A stretch of 23,870 nt of DNA from a bacterium (GCA_945861295.1 CAMAUF010000002.1:1-23870), one strand, 5' to 3'; positions 1-7,813 are shown, counted from the stretch's first letter. Program-made: numbers and translations. Notes: a model not told the origin generated them from the letters alone.

Positions 1-507
1 GAGGAAGCTCGTCGGCTCGTCGAGCAAGAGGATGCGCGGCTGCTGCGCGAGCGCCAGCGCCACCCACGCGCGCTGACGTTCGCCGCCCGAGAGGCTGGCC
101 AGGGGCCGCCCAGCGAGGCCATCGACATCAGCCGACGCCATCGCCCAGGCCACGGCTTCGGCGTCGGCGGCGGTCGGGCGCTGGAGCATGCCCTGGTGGG
201 GATAGCGGCCGCGCCAAACGAGTTCGCGCACCGTCAGGTCGAGCCCGCCTTCTGGCGATTGCGGAAGAAAGGCGAGCTGGCGGGCTACCTCGCGGGAGCG
301 AAGCGCTCGCAAGTCTGTCTCGCCGAGCAGGACTCGGCCCTGAGCCGGCCGGAGGAGGCGCGCCATGCCTTTGAGCAGCGTGCTCTTGCCGCTGCCGTTC
401 GCGCCGAGGATGGCCACGAACTCGCCGGGCTCAATGACGAGCGAGATGTCGCTGACAGCGGGCGTCCCGCCATAGCCGAGCGTGACATGGTCGAGCGTCA
501 GCCTCAT
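1..507 (-). CDS. ABC transporter ATP-binding protein, iron-siderophore/cobalamin type (FecE/FepC-like), partial
   Basis: This is the nucleotide-binding subunit of the importer encoded just upstream; it would hydrolyse ATP on the cytoplasmic face to drive uptake through the FecCD-type permease. The first 169 residues are visible and the C-terminus lies beyond the window edge. The motifs are in order: Walker A GANGSGKST at residues 35-43, a Q-loop glutamine at 83, the ABC signature LSGGERQ at 139-145 and Walker B ILLLDEPTS at 159-167. The H-loop should lie outside the window. The ATG start (cat at 505-507) overlaps the permease stop as ATGA, so the two are translationally coupled. The family assignment rests on the motifs plus the neighbouring permease and binding protein; the substrate (ferric siderophore, haem or cobalamin) cannot be read from this subunit. 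Confidence 0.93.
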   Translation of the reverse strand, partial: MRLTLDHVTLGYGGTPAVSDISLVIEPGEFVAILGANGSGKSTLLKGMARLLRPAQGRVLLGETDLRALRSREVARQLAFLPQSPEGGLDLTVRELVWRGRYPHQGMLQRPTAADAEAVAWAMASADVDGLAGRPLASLSGGERQRAWVALALAQQPRILLLDEPTSFL

Positions 508-1550
508 CCGCGCACCTTCACCAGGTAGAGAAGGAAGGGCGCGCCGATGCCGGCTGTCACGATCCCCATCGGGATCTCCGATGGGCTGATCACCACCCTC
601 GCAAAGAGGTCGGCGCCGGTGACGAGCAGCGCGCCCATCAGAGCCGAGGCGGGGATGACGAGCCGGTAATCGTTGCCGACGGCGACGCGAGCGATGTGCG
701 GGCAAACCAGGCCAACAAAGCTGACGAGGCCGCCGATCGCGACAGCCGCGCCCGTCAGGACGCCGGCGACCGTGAGGATCAGCAGCCGCGTACGGTCGGT
801 CATCACGCCCAGCCCGACGGCGATGTCGTCGCCAAGCGCAAGCACGTTGAGCCGCCCGGCGAGGCCGAGAGCGAGCAGGATCCCGCCGCCTACGTAGGGC
901 AGCGCCGCCCACAAATCCTGCCATTCGGAGCCGTACATCCCGCCCGCGAGGAAGCCGAGGCTGGTTTGGACGAAAGTGCGCGAGCTCGAAAGGATGCCGA
1001 CGATGACGGCGCCGAGGAACGCCGACAAGGCGACACCCGAGAGCGCCAGCCGCACCGGCGAGACGCTCCCTCGCCAGGCGATGACGAAGAGGATGAGGCC
1101 GCCGGCCACTCCGCCGGTCGCGCAATACAGGGTCAGCGCCCACTGCGGCGCGCTCGGGTCGACCAAGAGGGCGATAGCGCTCGCGACGCCGGCGGCGGCG
1201 GTCACTCCGAGGATCGTCGGGTCGGCGAGCGGGTTTCGCGTCACGCCCTGGAGCAAGGCGCCCGCGACTCCCAGCGCGGCGCCGGCCAGCGCGCCATCCA
1301 CAACCCTGGGGTAGCGAATCTGCCAGACGACGTTGCGTGCGAAGAGGTCGCTCTCGGAGGTGAGGCCCGCCCAGACTTCGGCTGGGGAGAGCGAGACGGC
1401 TCCGAAGGAGAGGTTCAGGAACCCCACCAGCCCGAGCAGGACGACGCCCGCGAGGCAGCAGAGCCAAGCGCGCCGGCCGCCCACGTGGGGACGGCCGGGA
1501 TCACTCCCGGCCGCCGTTCCCGTCGCTGCGCGGTCCGCCCTTGCCATCAT
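504..1550 (-). CDS. FecCD-family ABC transporter permease
   Basis: This is the membrane subunit of an iron-siderophore/haem/B12 importer (FecCD/BtuC family). At 348 residues it has the usual family length. After a short Arg/Gly-rich cytoplasmic head, a run of hydrophobic helices begins near residue 27. Family hallmarks are visible: RYPRVVDGALAG followed by ALLQGVTRNPLADPTILG, then GLVCPHIAR and the C-terminal segment PSEIPMGIVTAGIGAPFF-like (here ending IGAPFLLYLVKVRG). I chose ATG at 1550 (a second ATG follows at 1547). Longer in-frame extensions would overlap the end of the binding-protein gene and read as low-complexity Ser/Arg. It lies 40 nt downstream of the binding-protein gene and overlaps the ATPase gene by 4 nt, so the order is binding protein, permease, ATPase in one operon. 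Confidence 0.93.
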   Translation of the reverse strand: MMARADRAATGTAAGSDPGRPHVGGRRAWLCCLAGVVLLGLVGFLNLSFGAVSLSPAEVWAGLTSESDLFARNVVWQIRYPRVVDGALAGAALGVAGALLQGVTRNPLADPTILGVTAAAGVASAIALLVDPSAPQWALTLYCATGGVAGGLILFVIAWRGSVSPVRLALSGVALSAFLGAVIVGILSSSRTFVQTSLGFLAGGMYGSEWQDLWAALPYVGGGILLALGLAGRLNVLALGDDIAVGLGVMTDRTRLLILTVAGVLTGAAVAIGGLVSFVGLVCPHIARVAVGNDYRLVIPASALMGALLVTGADLFARVVISPSEIPMGIVTAGIGAPFLLYLVKVRG

Positions 1551-1590
1551 GGCGAGTCTCGCACGCGGGCGTCTAAGCCCCGAACGGTGC

Positions 1591-2622
1591 TCAGTACGGG
1601 CCGACCGAACTGACAGGCTTTCCATTGATAGCGTCCGCGATCGCTTGGAAGGCGAACGCGATCCGAGGCCCCGGCGCCTGGAGGAAGACCTCGAGGTTGA
1701 GCTCGATGACTTTGCCACCGGTCACGGCCTTCAGCCCCTTGAACGGCGGGATTTGCGGGACGAGCATGCTCAGCCGCGGCGCCGGTTCAGGCGCGGGCGT
1801 GACGGTGAAGATGAAATCGGGGTTGAACTCCAACAGCTTCTCGGGCGCGAGCGTCGTGTAGCCGGGGAAGCCTGGCCCTGAATCCGGCCCGTCCGCGGCC
1901 GGGTTCTTCACGCCAAGCTGGGTGAAGACGTCGCCGGCATAGCTCGTGCCCTTGGCGGAATAGAGCGTTTGGTCGCGGCCCGCGATCAGCAGCACCGCCG
2001 AGGCCGGCTTTGCGGCGATGGCCGCCTTAGCGTCGTCCCGCGCCTTCGTGATCGCTGTGACCGCTTCCTTCGCCTTGCCCTCCGCGTTGAGCACTTTGCC
2101 CATCAAAGTCAGGCCGTCAATGACCTGCTTGAAGTTCTCGGCGCCCGCGAAGATCACCGTGACGCCGAGGCCTTCGATCGGGCCGCGGAGCCGTGGGTCG
2201 GCGTGGATGACTGAATCGGCCACGATCAGGTCCGGCTTGAGCGCTAGGATCGCCTCGAAGCTCGGCTGATACGCCGTCCCGACTTCCTTCGCCTGCTTGG
2301 CGGCTTCGGGGAAGGCGACCGACTGGCTGCGCCCCACGACGGTCCCGCCGACGGCGTACACGTATTCGACGGCCGTCGGGCTAATCGCGACGATCGTGAC
2401 CGGCTTCGCCTTGATCTCGACCGAACGGCCGAGCAGGTCGGTGACTTTCACCGGGTAAGCGCTGGCCGGAGCGGCGTTGGTGGCGGAAGCCGCCGCAGTG
2501 GTCGCTGCCGCGGTGGTCGCCGTCGCCGCGGTGTCGTCATCATCGTCGCCACCGCAAGCCGCGACGGTGAGCGGCAAGAGCGTCAGTGCCGCGGTTGCGG
2601 CGAGGAACCATTTACTTCTCAA
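1591..2622 (-). CDS. Periplasmic-type substrate-binding lipoprotein (Peripla_BP_2: ferric siderophore/haem/cobalamin)
   Basis: This protein captures the substrate outside the membrane and delivers it to the permease encoded downstream. I start it at a TTG (caa at 2620-2622), giving 343 residues that begin MRSKWFLAATAALTLLPL and reach a lipobox VAAC with lipidated Cys23, then an Asp- and Ala/Thr-rich linker. A TTG at 2640 in the same frame would add six residues. An upstream in-frame start at 2700 is unlikely because it would fall inside the predicted promoter and bury the signal peptide. The mature part opens with VKVTDLLGRSVEIKAKP and has the pattern of the TroA/FecB-like two-lobe fold (for example FEAILALKPDLIVADS). 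Ligand identity is not determinable here. A candidate promoter with direct repeats lies directly upstream, suggesting metal-responsive control (inference). Confidence 0.88.
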   Translation of the reverse strand: MRSKWFLAATAALTLLPLTVAACGGDDDDDTAATATTAAATTAAASATNAAPASAYPVKVTDLLGRSVEIKAKPVTIVAISPTAVEYVYAVGGTVVGRSQSVAFPEAAKQAKEVGTAYQPSFEAILALKPDLIVADSVIHADPRLRGPIEGLGVTVIFAGAENFKQVIDGLTLMGKVLNAEGKAKEAVTAITKARDDAKAAIAAKPASAVLLIAGRDQTLYSAKGTSYAGDVFTQLGVKNPAADGPDSGPGFPGYTTLAPEKLLEFNPDFIFTVTPAPEPAPRLSMLVPQIPPFKGLKAVTGGKVIELNLEVFLQAPGPRIAFAFQAIADAINGKPVSSVGPY

Positions 2623-2656
2623 ATCTCTTATCTCTCTCAAAATCCTGTCGGGATGA

Positions 2657-2700
2657 TAGGGAATTGACCGGTATGGTAGGGAATACACGGCTCTTGTCAA
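2657..2700 (-). promoter_or_regulatory. Promoter with two direct repeats (candidate operator) for the ABC importer operon
   Basis: On the minus strand a perfect -35 TTGACA (2700-2695) is followed 16 nt later by TACCAT (2678-2673), a 4/6 match to the -10 box. Two identical octamers ATTCCCTA, at 2684-2677 and 2664-2657, lie 20 bp apart: one overlaps the -10 and the other sits about where transcription would begin. That is two helical turns apart on the same face, as expected for an operator. The regulator is unknown; iron or another metal would be the logical signal given the operon. Confidence 0.55.
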
Positions 2701-2824
2701 GCGCGACCCGCTGCACTACGGCCCACTGCCGCCGTGCCCGGGCGACGCGATCCGCACATGGCGCGGCAACGGCAGCCGTGGCACCCTTGCAGTCATTGAC
2801 AGATTGACCGCGAGGAGGCGAGCG

Positions 2825-3388
2825 TTGGCCAACCACCCGGAACCCAAGCCGTTGCCTGGAAGCCCGAAGGCGATCCCCGGGCCCGAACATGCCATGCTCA
2901 AGCTCTCCTACGGCGTCCACGTCATAGGCTCGCACAGCCGCAACGGCGACCTCAACGCCATGATCGCCGATTGGGTAATGCAGGTCTCGTTCAACCCCCG
3001 GCTGGTGACCGTGGGGATCGAGAACGACGCGCGGACGCTACGGTTCATCCGCGAGACCGGCGTCTTCAGCGTCAACCTCCTCCACGAAAAGGACGGCGAT
3101 GTGATCGCGCGCCAGGTTGTGATGCCATCGGAATCGAAAAAGGTTCGAGGCCGGCCGGACGACATGAATGCGCTGGTCTTTAACAAGCTCGAAGGGCTCG
3201 ACTACGGCATCCACGAAAACGGTTGCCCCGTGCTCAACTCGCAGCTCGGCTGGTTCACCTGCGAGGCCGAGCAATACATCGTGACCGGGGACCATACCCT
3301 CGTCGTCGGGCGCGTCACCGACGGCGAGATCCTTCGCCCCGGCGAAATGCTGATCGAGCGCGACCTTGGCTGGGAGTACGCTGGCTGA
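2825..3388 (+). CDS. Flavin reductase-like domain protein (FMN-binding split barrel)
   Basis: This is a 187-residue protein of the flavin reductase/DIM6-NTAB superfamily, which binds FMN and either reduces flavin with NAD(P)H or acts as an FMN-dependent partner of an oxygenase. I start it at TTG 2825, which has a strong GAGGAGG ribosome-binding site at 2812-2818; a TTG at 2804 lies upstream of that site. Family features include LKLSYGVHVIGS, VMQVSFNPRLVTVGIENDA, TGVFSVNLL and the C-terminal GDHTLVVGRVTDGEIL. A second, divergent member of the same family is at 11170-11664. The gene ends one base before the ATG of the hexosaminidase gene, so both are probably on one transcript, although no functional link is obvious. 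The substrate is unknown. Confidence 0.85.
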   Translation: MANHPEPKPLPGSPKAIPGPEHAMLKLSYGVHVIGSHSRNGDLNAMIADWVMQVSFNPRLVTVGIENDARTLRFIRETGVFSVNLLHEKDGDVIARQVVMPSESKKVRGRPDDMNALVFNKLEGLDYGIHENGCPVLNSQLGWFTCEAEQYIVTGDHTLVVGRVTDGEILRPGEMLIERDLGWEYAG

Positions 3389-3389
3389 G

Positions 3390-4907
3390 ATGGAACACGC
3401 CGAGGCCGCCCTCGCCCTGATCCCGCGGCCGTTGCGCTGCGTGCGCCTGCCCGGGACGTTCGCCATCGCCGAAGGGACGCCGATTTACACGGCCGACGTC
3501 TCGGCCGACGCGCTCATGCGCGCGGTCCTCGCCGAACTGGCGCCCCCGATCGAGGCCGGCGACTCTTCCATCCGGCTGATGCACGAGCCGATCTTGGCGG
3601 GCCAAGTCGAGGCCTACCGGCTCACGATTCAGCCCAGCGGCATCGTGGTCGAAGCGACCGGCACGCCCGGACTGCTCCACGCGATCCAGCGCATCCGGCA
3701 ACTCTTGCTCGATGGCCCCGAGCTGCCGTGCTGTGTTATCGAGGACGGGCCGCGCTTCTCCTGGCGCGGCGCCCACGTCGATGTCGCGCGTCACATGCCG
3801 CCGATGCTCTGGCTCCACCGCTTCATCGACCTGATCGCCCTTCACGGCTACAACTCGCTCCACCTGCACCTGACCGACGACCAGGGTTGGCGCATGCCGA
3901 TCGACCGCTACCCGCTGCTGACCGAAATCGGCGGCTGGCGGGCTCGCACGATGCTGCGACCGGCTCGTGATGGCTCGCCTGAGGTCTTCGAGGAGGAGCG
4001 CTACGGCGGCTCGTACACCAAGGCCGAATTGCGTGGCCTGGTCGAATTCGCCGCCAGCCGCGGCGTCGGGGTCGTGCCGGAGATAGAAATGCCCGGCCAT
4101 GCGACCGCCGCCATCGCCGCCTACCCAGAGCTCGGGAACACCGGGGCGAAGGTCGAGGTCAGCGGCAGTTGGGCGATCCACGACGGCATCCTCAACGTCG
4201 ACGACGGCACGCTCCGCTTCATGCAACAGGTGCTCGAAGAGGTGCTCGATGTCTTCCCGTCGCCCTTCATCCACATCGGCGGCGACGAAGTCCCGACGAC
4301 GCAGTGGCGTGAGAGCGAGACCGCCCGCGCCCGTGTCAGGTCGGAGGGGTTGCGCGACGAGTCGCAGCTCTATGGTTGGTTCCTGCGCCGGATGGCCGGC
4401 TGGCTGCGCGCCCAGGACCGTTCGACGATGGTGTGGGACGAAGCCTTGGCGGCGAAACTTCCGGCTGACAGCACCGGGATCATGGCTTGGCGCGGCGAGG
4501 ACGCGGGCAGGGCCGCGGCCGGCAACAGCCACCCGACGGTCATGGCGCCGCGGCAGTTCACCTACTTCGACTACTACCAATCGCGCGACCGCGAGCGCGA
4601 GCCGCTGGCCATCGGCGGCCACCTGCCGCTGGAACGGGTCAACGCCTTCGAGCCGCTCAGCCCGGCGATGCCGGTGGCGAACCAGCGCCACATCCTCGGC
4701 ACGCAGTTTCAATTGTGGAGCGAGTACCTGCGCACGACGGAGGCGGTCGAGTACATGGCGTTTCCGCGTGCCTGCGCGCTCGCCGAAGTCGCCTGGTCGC
4801 CGCCGGCAGCGAAGGATTTCGCCGATTTCCGGCGGCGGCTGGCGGTGCACCTCAAGCGGCTCGACCGGCTCGGGGTGAACTACCGGCCACTGGGCGCATC
4901 GGAGTAA
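3390..4907 (+). CDS. Beta-N-acetylhexosaminidase, glycoside hydrolase family 20
   Basis: This enzyme removes terminal N-acetylglucosamine or N-acetylgalactosamine by substrate-assisted catalysis, as expected for chitin oligomer, peptidoglycan or glycan breakdown. At 505 residues it is full length: an N-terminal GH20b-like domain (about 15-120) and the TIM-barrel catalytic domain. HLHLTDDQGWR lies at 158-168 and the catalytic pair D299-E300 is within IHIGGDEVPTTQW. Later signature elements include MAWRGEDAGR and FQLWSEYL. There is no signal peptide or membrane segment, so it probably acts in the cytoplasm on imported oligosaccharides. ATG 3390 was chosen because it follows the preceding stop by one base; a TTG at 3366 would add eight residues and overlap. 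The stop codon lies inside the inverted repeat at 4904-5013. Confidence 0.93.
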   Translation: MEHAEAALALIPRPLRCVRLPGTFAIAEGTPIYTADVSADALMRAVLAELAPPIEAGDSSIRLMHEPILAGQVEAYRLTIQPSGIVVEATGTPGLLHAIQRIRQLLLDGPELPCCVIEDGPRFSWRGAHVDVARHMPPMLWLHRFIDLIALHGYNSLHLHLTDDQGWRMPIDRYPLLTEIGGWRARTMLRPARDGSPEVFEEERYGGSYTKAELRGLVEFAASRGVGVVPEIEMPGHATAAIAAYPELGNTGAKVEVSGSWAIHDGILNVDDGTLRFMQQVLEEVLDVFPSPFIHIGGDEVPTTQWRESETARARVRSEGLRDESQLYGWFLRRMAGWLRAQDRSTMVWDEALAAKLPADSTGIMAWRGEDAGRAAAGNSHPTVMAPRQFTYFDYYQSRDREREPLAIGGHLPLERVNAFEPLSPAMPVANQRHILGTQFQLWSEYLRTTEAVEYMAFPRACALAEVAWSPPAAKDFADFRRRLAVHLKRLDRLGVNYRPLGASE

Positions 4908-5013
4908 CGGAGTGTCGGAAGGGGCGGACATGGTTCGTCACCGCCGGCCCCTCACCCTACCCTCTCCCCAACGGGGAGAGGAGCGGTCACTCTTCACTCC
5001 GACACTCCGTCAC
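4904..5013. repeat. Inverted-repeat element with internal hairpin between convergent genes (dispersed repeat copy A, probable bidirectional terminator)
   Basis: The outer arms 4904-4919 and 4998-5013 are inverted repeats matching at 15 of 16 positions, with a perfect 13-bp core (4907-4919 and 4998-5010). Inside, CCTCTCCCC (4961-4969) and GGGGAGAGG (4973-4981) form a perfect 9-bp hairpin with a 3-nt loop. The stop codons of both flanking convergent genes fall in the outer arms. Parts of this element recur at 10694-10799: a 16-nt block at 4924-4939, the 21 nt at 4949-4969 and the hairpin. There is no T-tract, so classical intrinsic termination is not assured. Confidence 0.7.
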
Positions 5014-5804
5014 CTCAGATACGGCGACTTGCCCTCGGGCGCCCGCCGGACGCTGCCCAGCGTCCACAACGGCCGGTAACCACACGCCAAGGCGACCCGG
5101 TGCGAGCGCACGTTGGTCGCCCCGCAGGTGTAGATCGGCGTCCGGCCCTGGGCGAGGATCCAGCGCGTGGCCGCCGCGACCGCCGGCGCCGCGAGACCAA
5201 GCCCGCGCACGGCCCGGCGCACGTCGAGGCCGATCTCGTAGCGGCCGTGGCCCTCGTCCCAGACGCCGGCCAATGCGACCGCTTCGCCCCAGGGCCCGAT
5301 GACGGCGAAGCCGGCGAGTGTCTTCTCAAGGCGCTCAGGCTCATCGGGGTCGCCGAGGCTGTTTTCGAAGACGTACTGGTCGCGGTACGGCGCGAGTTCC
5401 CGGGCGCCGAGGTGGGCGAGGCGGTACCCCGGCGGAAGCGCACGCGCCTCCGGCAGCGTGTGGGGCACAAAACCCAGCGTCAGCCCGTGCCCGGAACACG
5501 GCCGGCCGCCCGTGATCGCTTGCGTCGCCGCCGCCAGATCGGCGAGGAAGAACGGCTGGAAGATCCGGAAGTGCTTGTTCGGGTTGTGGGCGGCGACCCA
5601 CGCGGCGACGCCCGGTTCGACGCGGAGGACCGAGCCTGCCCCGAATGTGACGGCGTAGGCGGCTAGTTCAGGCTCCTTGGCCGAAGGACGCGCCTCGATG
5701 ACCGTGAGGGCGTTCGTCTCGAACGCGTCGATGTCGCAGCCGCACTCCGCGGCCTCGGCGGCGCGGATCGCGGCGGCGCAACGGTCGAAGAGGGCGGACG
5801 GCAT
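5010..5804 (-). CDS. GNAT family N-acetyltransferase
   Basis: This 264-residue protein has a GCN5-related acetyltransferase domain in its C-terminal half, which would transfer an acetyl group from acetyl-CoA to an unknown amine. The evidence is YEIGLDVRRAVRGLGLA at 189-205, containing the R-G-L-G-L-A acetyl-CoA pyrophosphate loop, followed by a helix and ATNVRSHRVALACGYR, the usual motif B region where a residue pattern N-x-x-S-x-R-V-A marks the C-terminal GNAT helix. Residues 1-120 form an N-terminal half I do not recognise, with no obvious motif. ATG 5804 is preceded by GGAGG at the right distance. The open frame continues upstream to 6158 but without convincing coding character. It is convergent with the hexosaminidase gene. 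Confidence 0.82.
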   Translation of the reverse strand: MPSALFDRCAAAIRAAEAAECGCDIDAFETNALTVIEARPSAKEPELAAYAVTFGAGSVLRVEPGVAAWVAAHNPNKHFRIFQPFFLADLAAATQAITGGRPCSGHGLTLGFVPHTLPEARALPPGYRLAHLGARELAPYRDQYVFENSLGDPDEPERLEKTLAGFAVIGPWGEAVALAGVWDEGHGRYEIGLDVRRAVRGLGLAAPAVAAATRWILAQGRTPIYTCGATNVRSHRVALACGYRPLWTLGSVRRAPEGKSPYLR

Positions 5805-6219
5805 GGCGCGAACCTCCTGCGGGGAATTGTGCGGGACACGGGCGTTCAATGGCGAGGGATGCGATGACTCCGCGGCATGGAGAACGAGAACGCGAGGATG
5901 AAATTTCGTGAGCACCTGCTCCCCGACGAGTTCCCGGGCGCGGGCCAGTAGGCTCTGCTCTCCGTAACGGACGCTTTCCCGGAATGCCAGCGGCACCGGC
6001 TGGTTGAGGATCTTCACGCTCGACCCCGGCCCCTCATTCACGTTGCCGGCCACCGGTGAATCCGCCGGCTTGGCGGTCGTCGTGACACTCGGCAGGGCCG
6101 TAAGCCGCGTGTCGATCCTGGCCTCCATCCCCTCCACCACTATTACCGCTGCCCTCAAGGGTGCCGAACGAGCGACCGCAGGGCTGGCTTTCGCGGCTCG
6201 TGCCAGCGGAGCAGATTGA
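5805..6219. other. Stretch without a recognisable gene
   Basis: Open frames exist on both strands here: an upstream extension of the acetyltransferase frame on the minus strand, and 6004-6219 on the plus strand in the same frame as the terminase relic. None has a ribosome-binding site with a family I recognise. Together with the terminase fragment that follows, it may be decayed prophage DNA (inference). Confidence 0.4.
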
Positions 6220-6384
6220 AGCGGCGAGCTCTACTCCTGCGACGCGAAGGGCAACCTCCGCTACCGCTGGAGCCTTCTCGGCATCCCGAAAAAGAACGGG
6301 AAGTCGACCATGATCGCCGCGCTCGCTCTGTACCATCTCATGGCCGACCCGGATGAGGCCGACCCCTGGGCGGTCCTGCCATGC
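6220..6384 (+). pseudogene. Relic of a phage terminase large subunit (ATPase Walker A region)
   Basis: The plus frame reads GELYSCDAKGNLRYRW, then SLLGIPKKNGKSTMIAALAL and YHLMADPDEADPWAV. The PKKNGKST loop flanked by (L)RYR and AALALYHL is the Walker A segment typical of Terminase_1-type large subunits, the motor that packages DNA into phage heads. Only about 55 codons remain. A TGA stop at 6217-6219 blocks the frame on the left, and homology fades after PWAV, where the promoter of the next gene begins. No other terminase parts (Walker B, nuclease domain) follow, so this is a fragment and not a working gene. Confidence 0.6.
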
Positions 6385-6390
6385 TATGCT
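6382..6390 (+). promoter_or_regulatory. Extended -10 promoter element upstream of the beta-helix gene
   Basis: TGC-TATGCT matches an extended -10 box. The 11-nt string TGCTATGCTCC at 6382-6392 is repeated exactly at 13755-13765, upstream of the OmpA-metalloprotease gene. Transcription would start near 6397, leaving a leader of about 55 nt with AGGGGGA (6441-6447) before ATG 6452. No good -35 is seen. Confidence 0.4.
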
Positions 6391-6451
6391 CCAGCGTCTC
6401 GCGACGCGGGCGCTGCTGGTTCTTTCGGCCGGAGCGAAATAGGGGGACGAA

Positions 6452-7813
6452 ATGACCCGGACTGCGCTTCTCGCTGTAATCGCAATAGTCATCGGTTTGC
6501 TAGCCGCCGTTGGAGCGTCAGGTCCAACGCCCACGGTTTTCGCAAACGTGTTGGTGGTAACAAACACAAACGACTCAGGCCCGGGCTCTCTCCGGTCTGC
6601 TTTGGATCGCGCCGATGACACAGCCGGCCCCGACACGGTGACCTTCTCGATAGGGGGAGCGGGTCCGCACCAGATTGACGTTCTTAGCACGATCCTTGTC
6701 CAGGACGAAGGCACGACCATAGATGCGACGGGCAGCGGCATCGTTGTCGATGGCTCCAGTCTCGCCGCTCCCGCCAACCTGTTTCAGGTGGCGGCCACAT
6801 CGGTGGCAATGAAGGGTTTCACCATCCGTAACGCCCCGTCGAACGGCGTATCGGTTAGCCCAGCCTTCGCCGGGAGTTGTGCGGGAACAGTCGCCGCAGT
6901 CTTCATCGAGGACATGGTGTTCGACGGCAACGGCGAGAGCGGGCTGTTGGTGTGCGCTTCAGGCGGGGCGGGCGTGGGCGTAAACCGCAGCGACTTCACC
7001 AACAATAGCGCGGGCGTCACGGTTTCGGGCGCGATAGCAGGGGGTACGCGAGTGAACAACGGGCGTATCGCCGGGAACGGTGTCGGCATCAACCTGCTCG
7101 GAGCCCCGGCAGGCACGGTGAATGCGCAGGGAAACTGGTGGGGCTGCGCCACGGGTGCGAACACGCCGGGCTGCGATGGCGCGTCCGCGGGCGTGGACAC
7201 GAGCAACTTCCAACCGGTCGATGCCATTCGCGTCACCAATCTGAACGATTCCGGGAGCGGCTCGCTCCGGCGGGCGATCAGCGAGGCAAACACCCGGCCC
7301 GGTCCGGATGTCATCCAGTTCAGAGTCAGCGGTGTTATCGCCCTGACGGGCGGCGGCTTCCCCGTGACGGACGACCTGACGATAGACACAGCCGCGAACT
7401 CGGTGGTCATCGACGGTATCGGCATGCCATCTCCGAACAACGTGTTCGAAGTGACCGCGCCGTCGTTCCAGCTCAGCCGGATGACGATCATCAACGCACC
7501 GAACAACGCCGTGTCCCTCGGCGCCACCTGTGGCGCGGGTTTCACGGCGAGCCTGTCGATGCTAGTCGTCGAAGCCAGCGGCGAGTCCGGGGTCAGTATC
7601 TGCACATCTGGAGCGGTCAGCGTTTCCTTGAACGAGGTCCGCTTCAACGGTGGCGACCTCGGCGTCAACGTAGCGGGGACCACGGCGAGCAGCGTAACCA
7701 TCACGAACAGCCAGTTCAACAACCAGGGCTCAGCCGCCGTCGCAAACTCGGCTACCGCCGGGACGGTCAACGCCCAGGGAAACTGGTGGGGCTGCGCCGA
7801 TGGGGCGAACTGA
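6452..7813 (+). CDS. Secreted parallel beta-helix repeat protein, N-terminal part ending at an in-frame TGA
   Basis: 453 residues are encoded up to the TGA at 7811-7813, after which the same frame stays open to 10693. The product starts with a signal peptide (MTRTALLAVIAIVIGLLAAV, likely cleaved after VFA near residue 31). It then has two copies of a module that opens with a CSLREA-like sequence: VTNTNDSGPGSLRSAL at about 35, and VTNLNDSGSGSLRRAI at about 261. Each continues as a pectin-lyase-type right-handed beta-helix rich in Asn, Gly, Thr and Ser, and closes with QGNWWGCA (NWWGC at 228 and 444). Such proteins are usually extracellular or surface-attached; no ligand or enzymatic site is evident. 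The start has AGGGGGA 4 nt upstream. Whether the TGA is real is discussed under findings. Confidence 0.75.
   Translation: MTRTALLAVIAIVIGLLAAVGASGPTPTVFANVLVVTNTNDSGPGSLRSALDRADDTAGPDTVTFSIGGAGPHQIDVLSTILVQDEGTTIDATGSGIVVDGSSLAAPANLFQVAATSVAMKGFTIRNAPSNGVSVSPAFAGSCAGTVAAVFIEDMVFDGNGESGLLVCASGGAGVGVNRSDFTNNSAGVTVSGAIAGGTRVNNGRIAGNGVGINLLGAPAGTVNAQGNWWGCATGANTPGCDGASAGVDTSNFQPVDAIRVTNLNDSGSGSLRRAISEANTRPGPDVIQFRVSGVIALTGGGFPVTDDLTIDTAANSVVIDGIGMPSPNNVFEVTAPSFQLSRMTIINAPNNAVSLGATCGAGFTASLSMLVVEASGESGVSICTSGAVSVSLNEVRFNGGDLGVNVAGTTASSVTITNSQFNNQGSAAVANSATAGTVNAQGNWWGCADGAN
6554..7231 (+). repeat. Beta-helix protein module 1
   Basis: This is the first of three repeated units, running from the VTNTNDSG-x-GSL opener to the NWWGC closer at 7133-7147 and its short tail. 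It is similar to module 2 in both protein and DNA around the closer: the string gggaaactggtggggctgcg occurs in both. Confidence 0.7.

Noticed and set aside
696..1613. Plus-strand open frame opposite the permease
   Set aside because: Hydrophilic, Arg/Asp-rich shadow; the minus strand has canonical FecCD motifs.
2640..2824. Cobalamin riboswitch ahead of the ABC importer
   Set aside because: The leader is only about 50 nt and lacks the B12 box and the conserved riboswitch core; too short for such an element.
3315..4931. Long minus-strand open frame opposite the hexosaminidase gene
   Set aside because: Its product is Arg/Gly/Ala-rich low-complexity sequence and it is antisense to a gene with clear GH20 motifs; a high-GC shadow frame.
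5805..6158. N-terminal extension of the acetyltransferase
   Set aside because: The frame is open but ATG 5804 has a strong GGAGG site, and the upstream residues show no family similarity.
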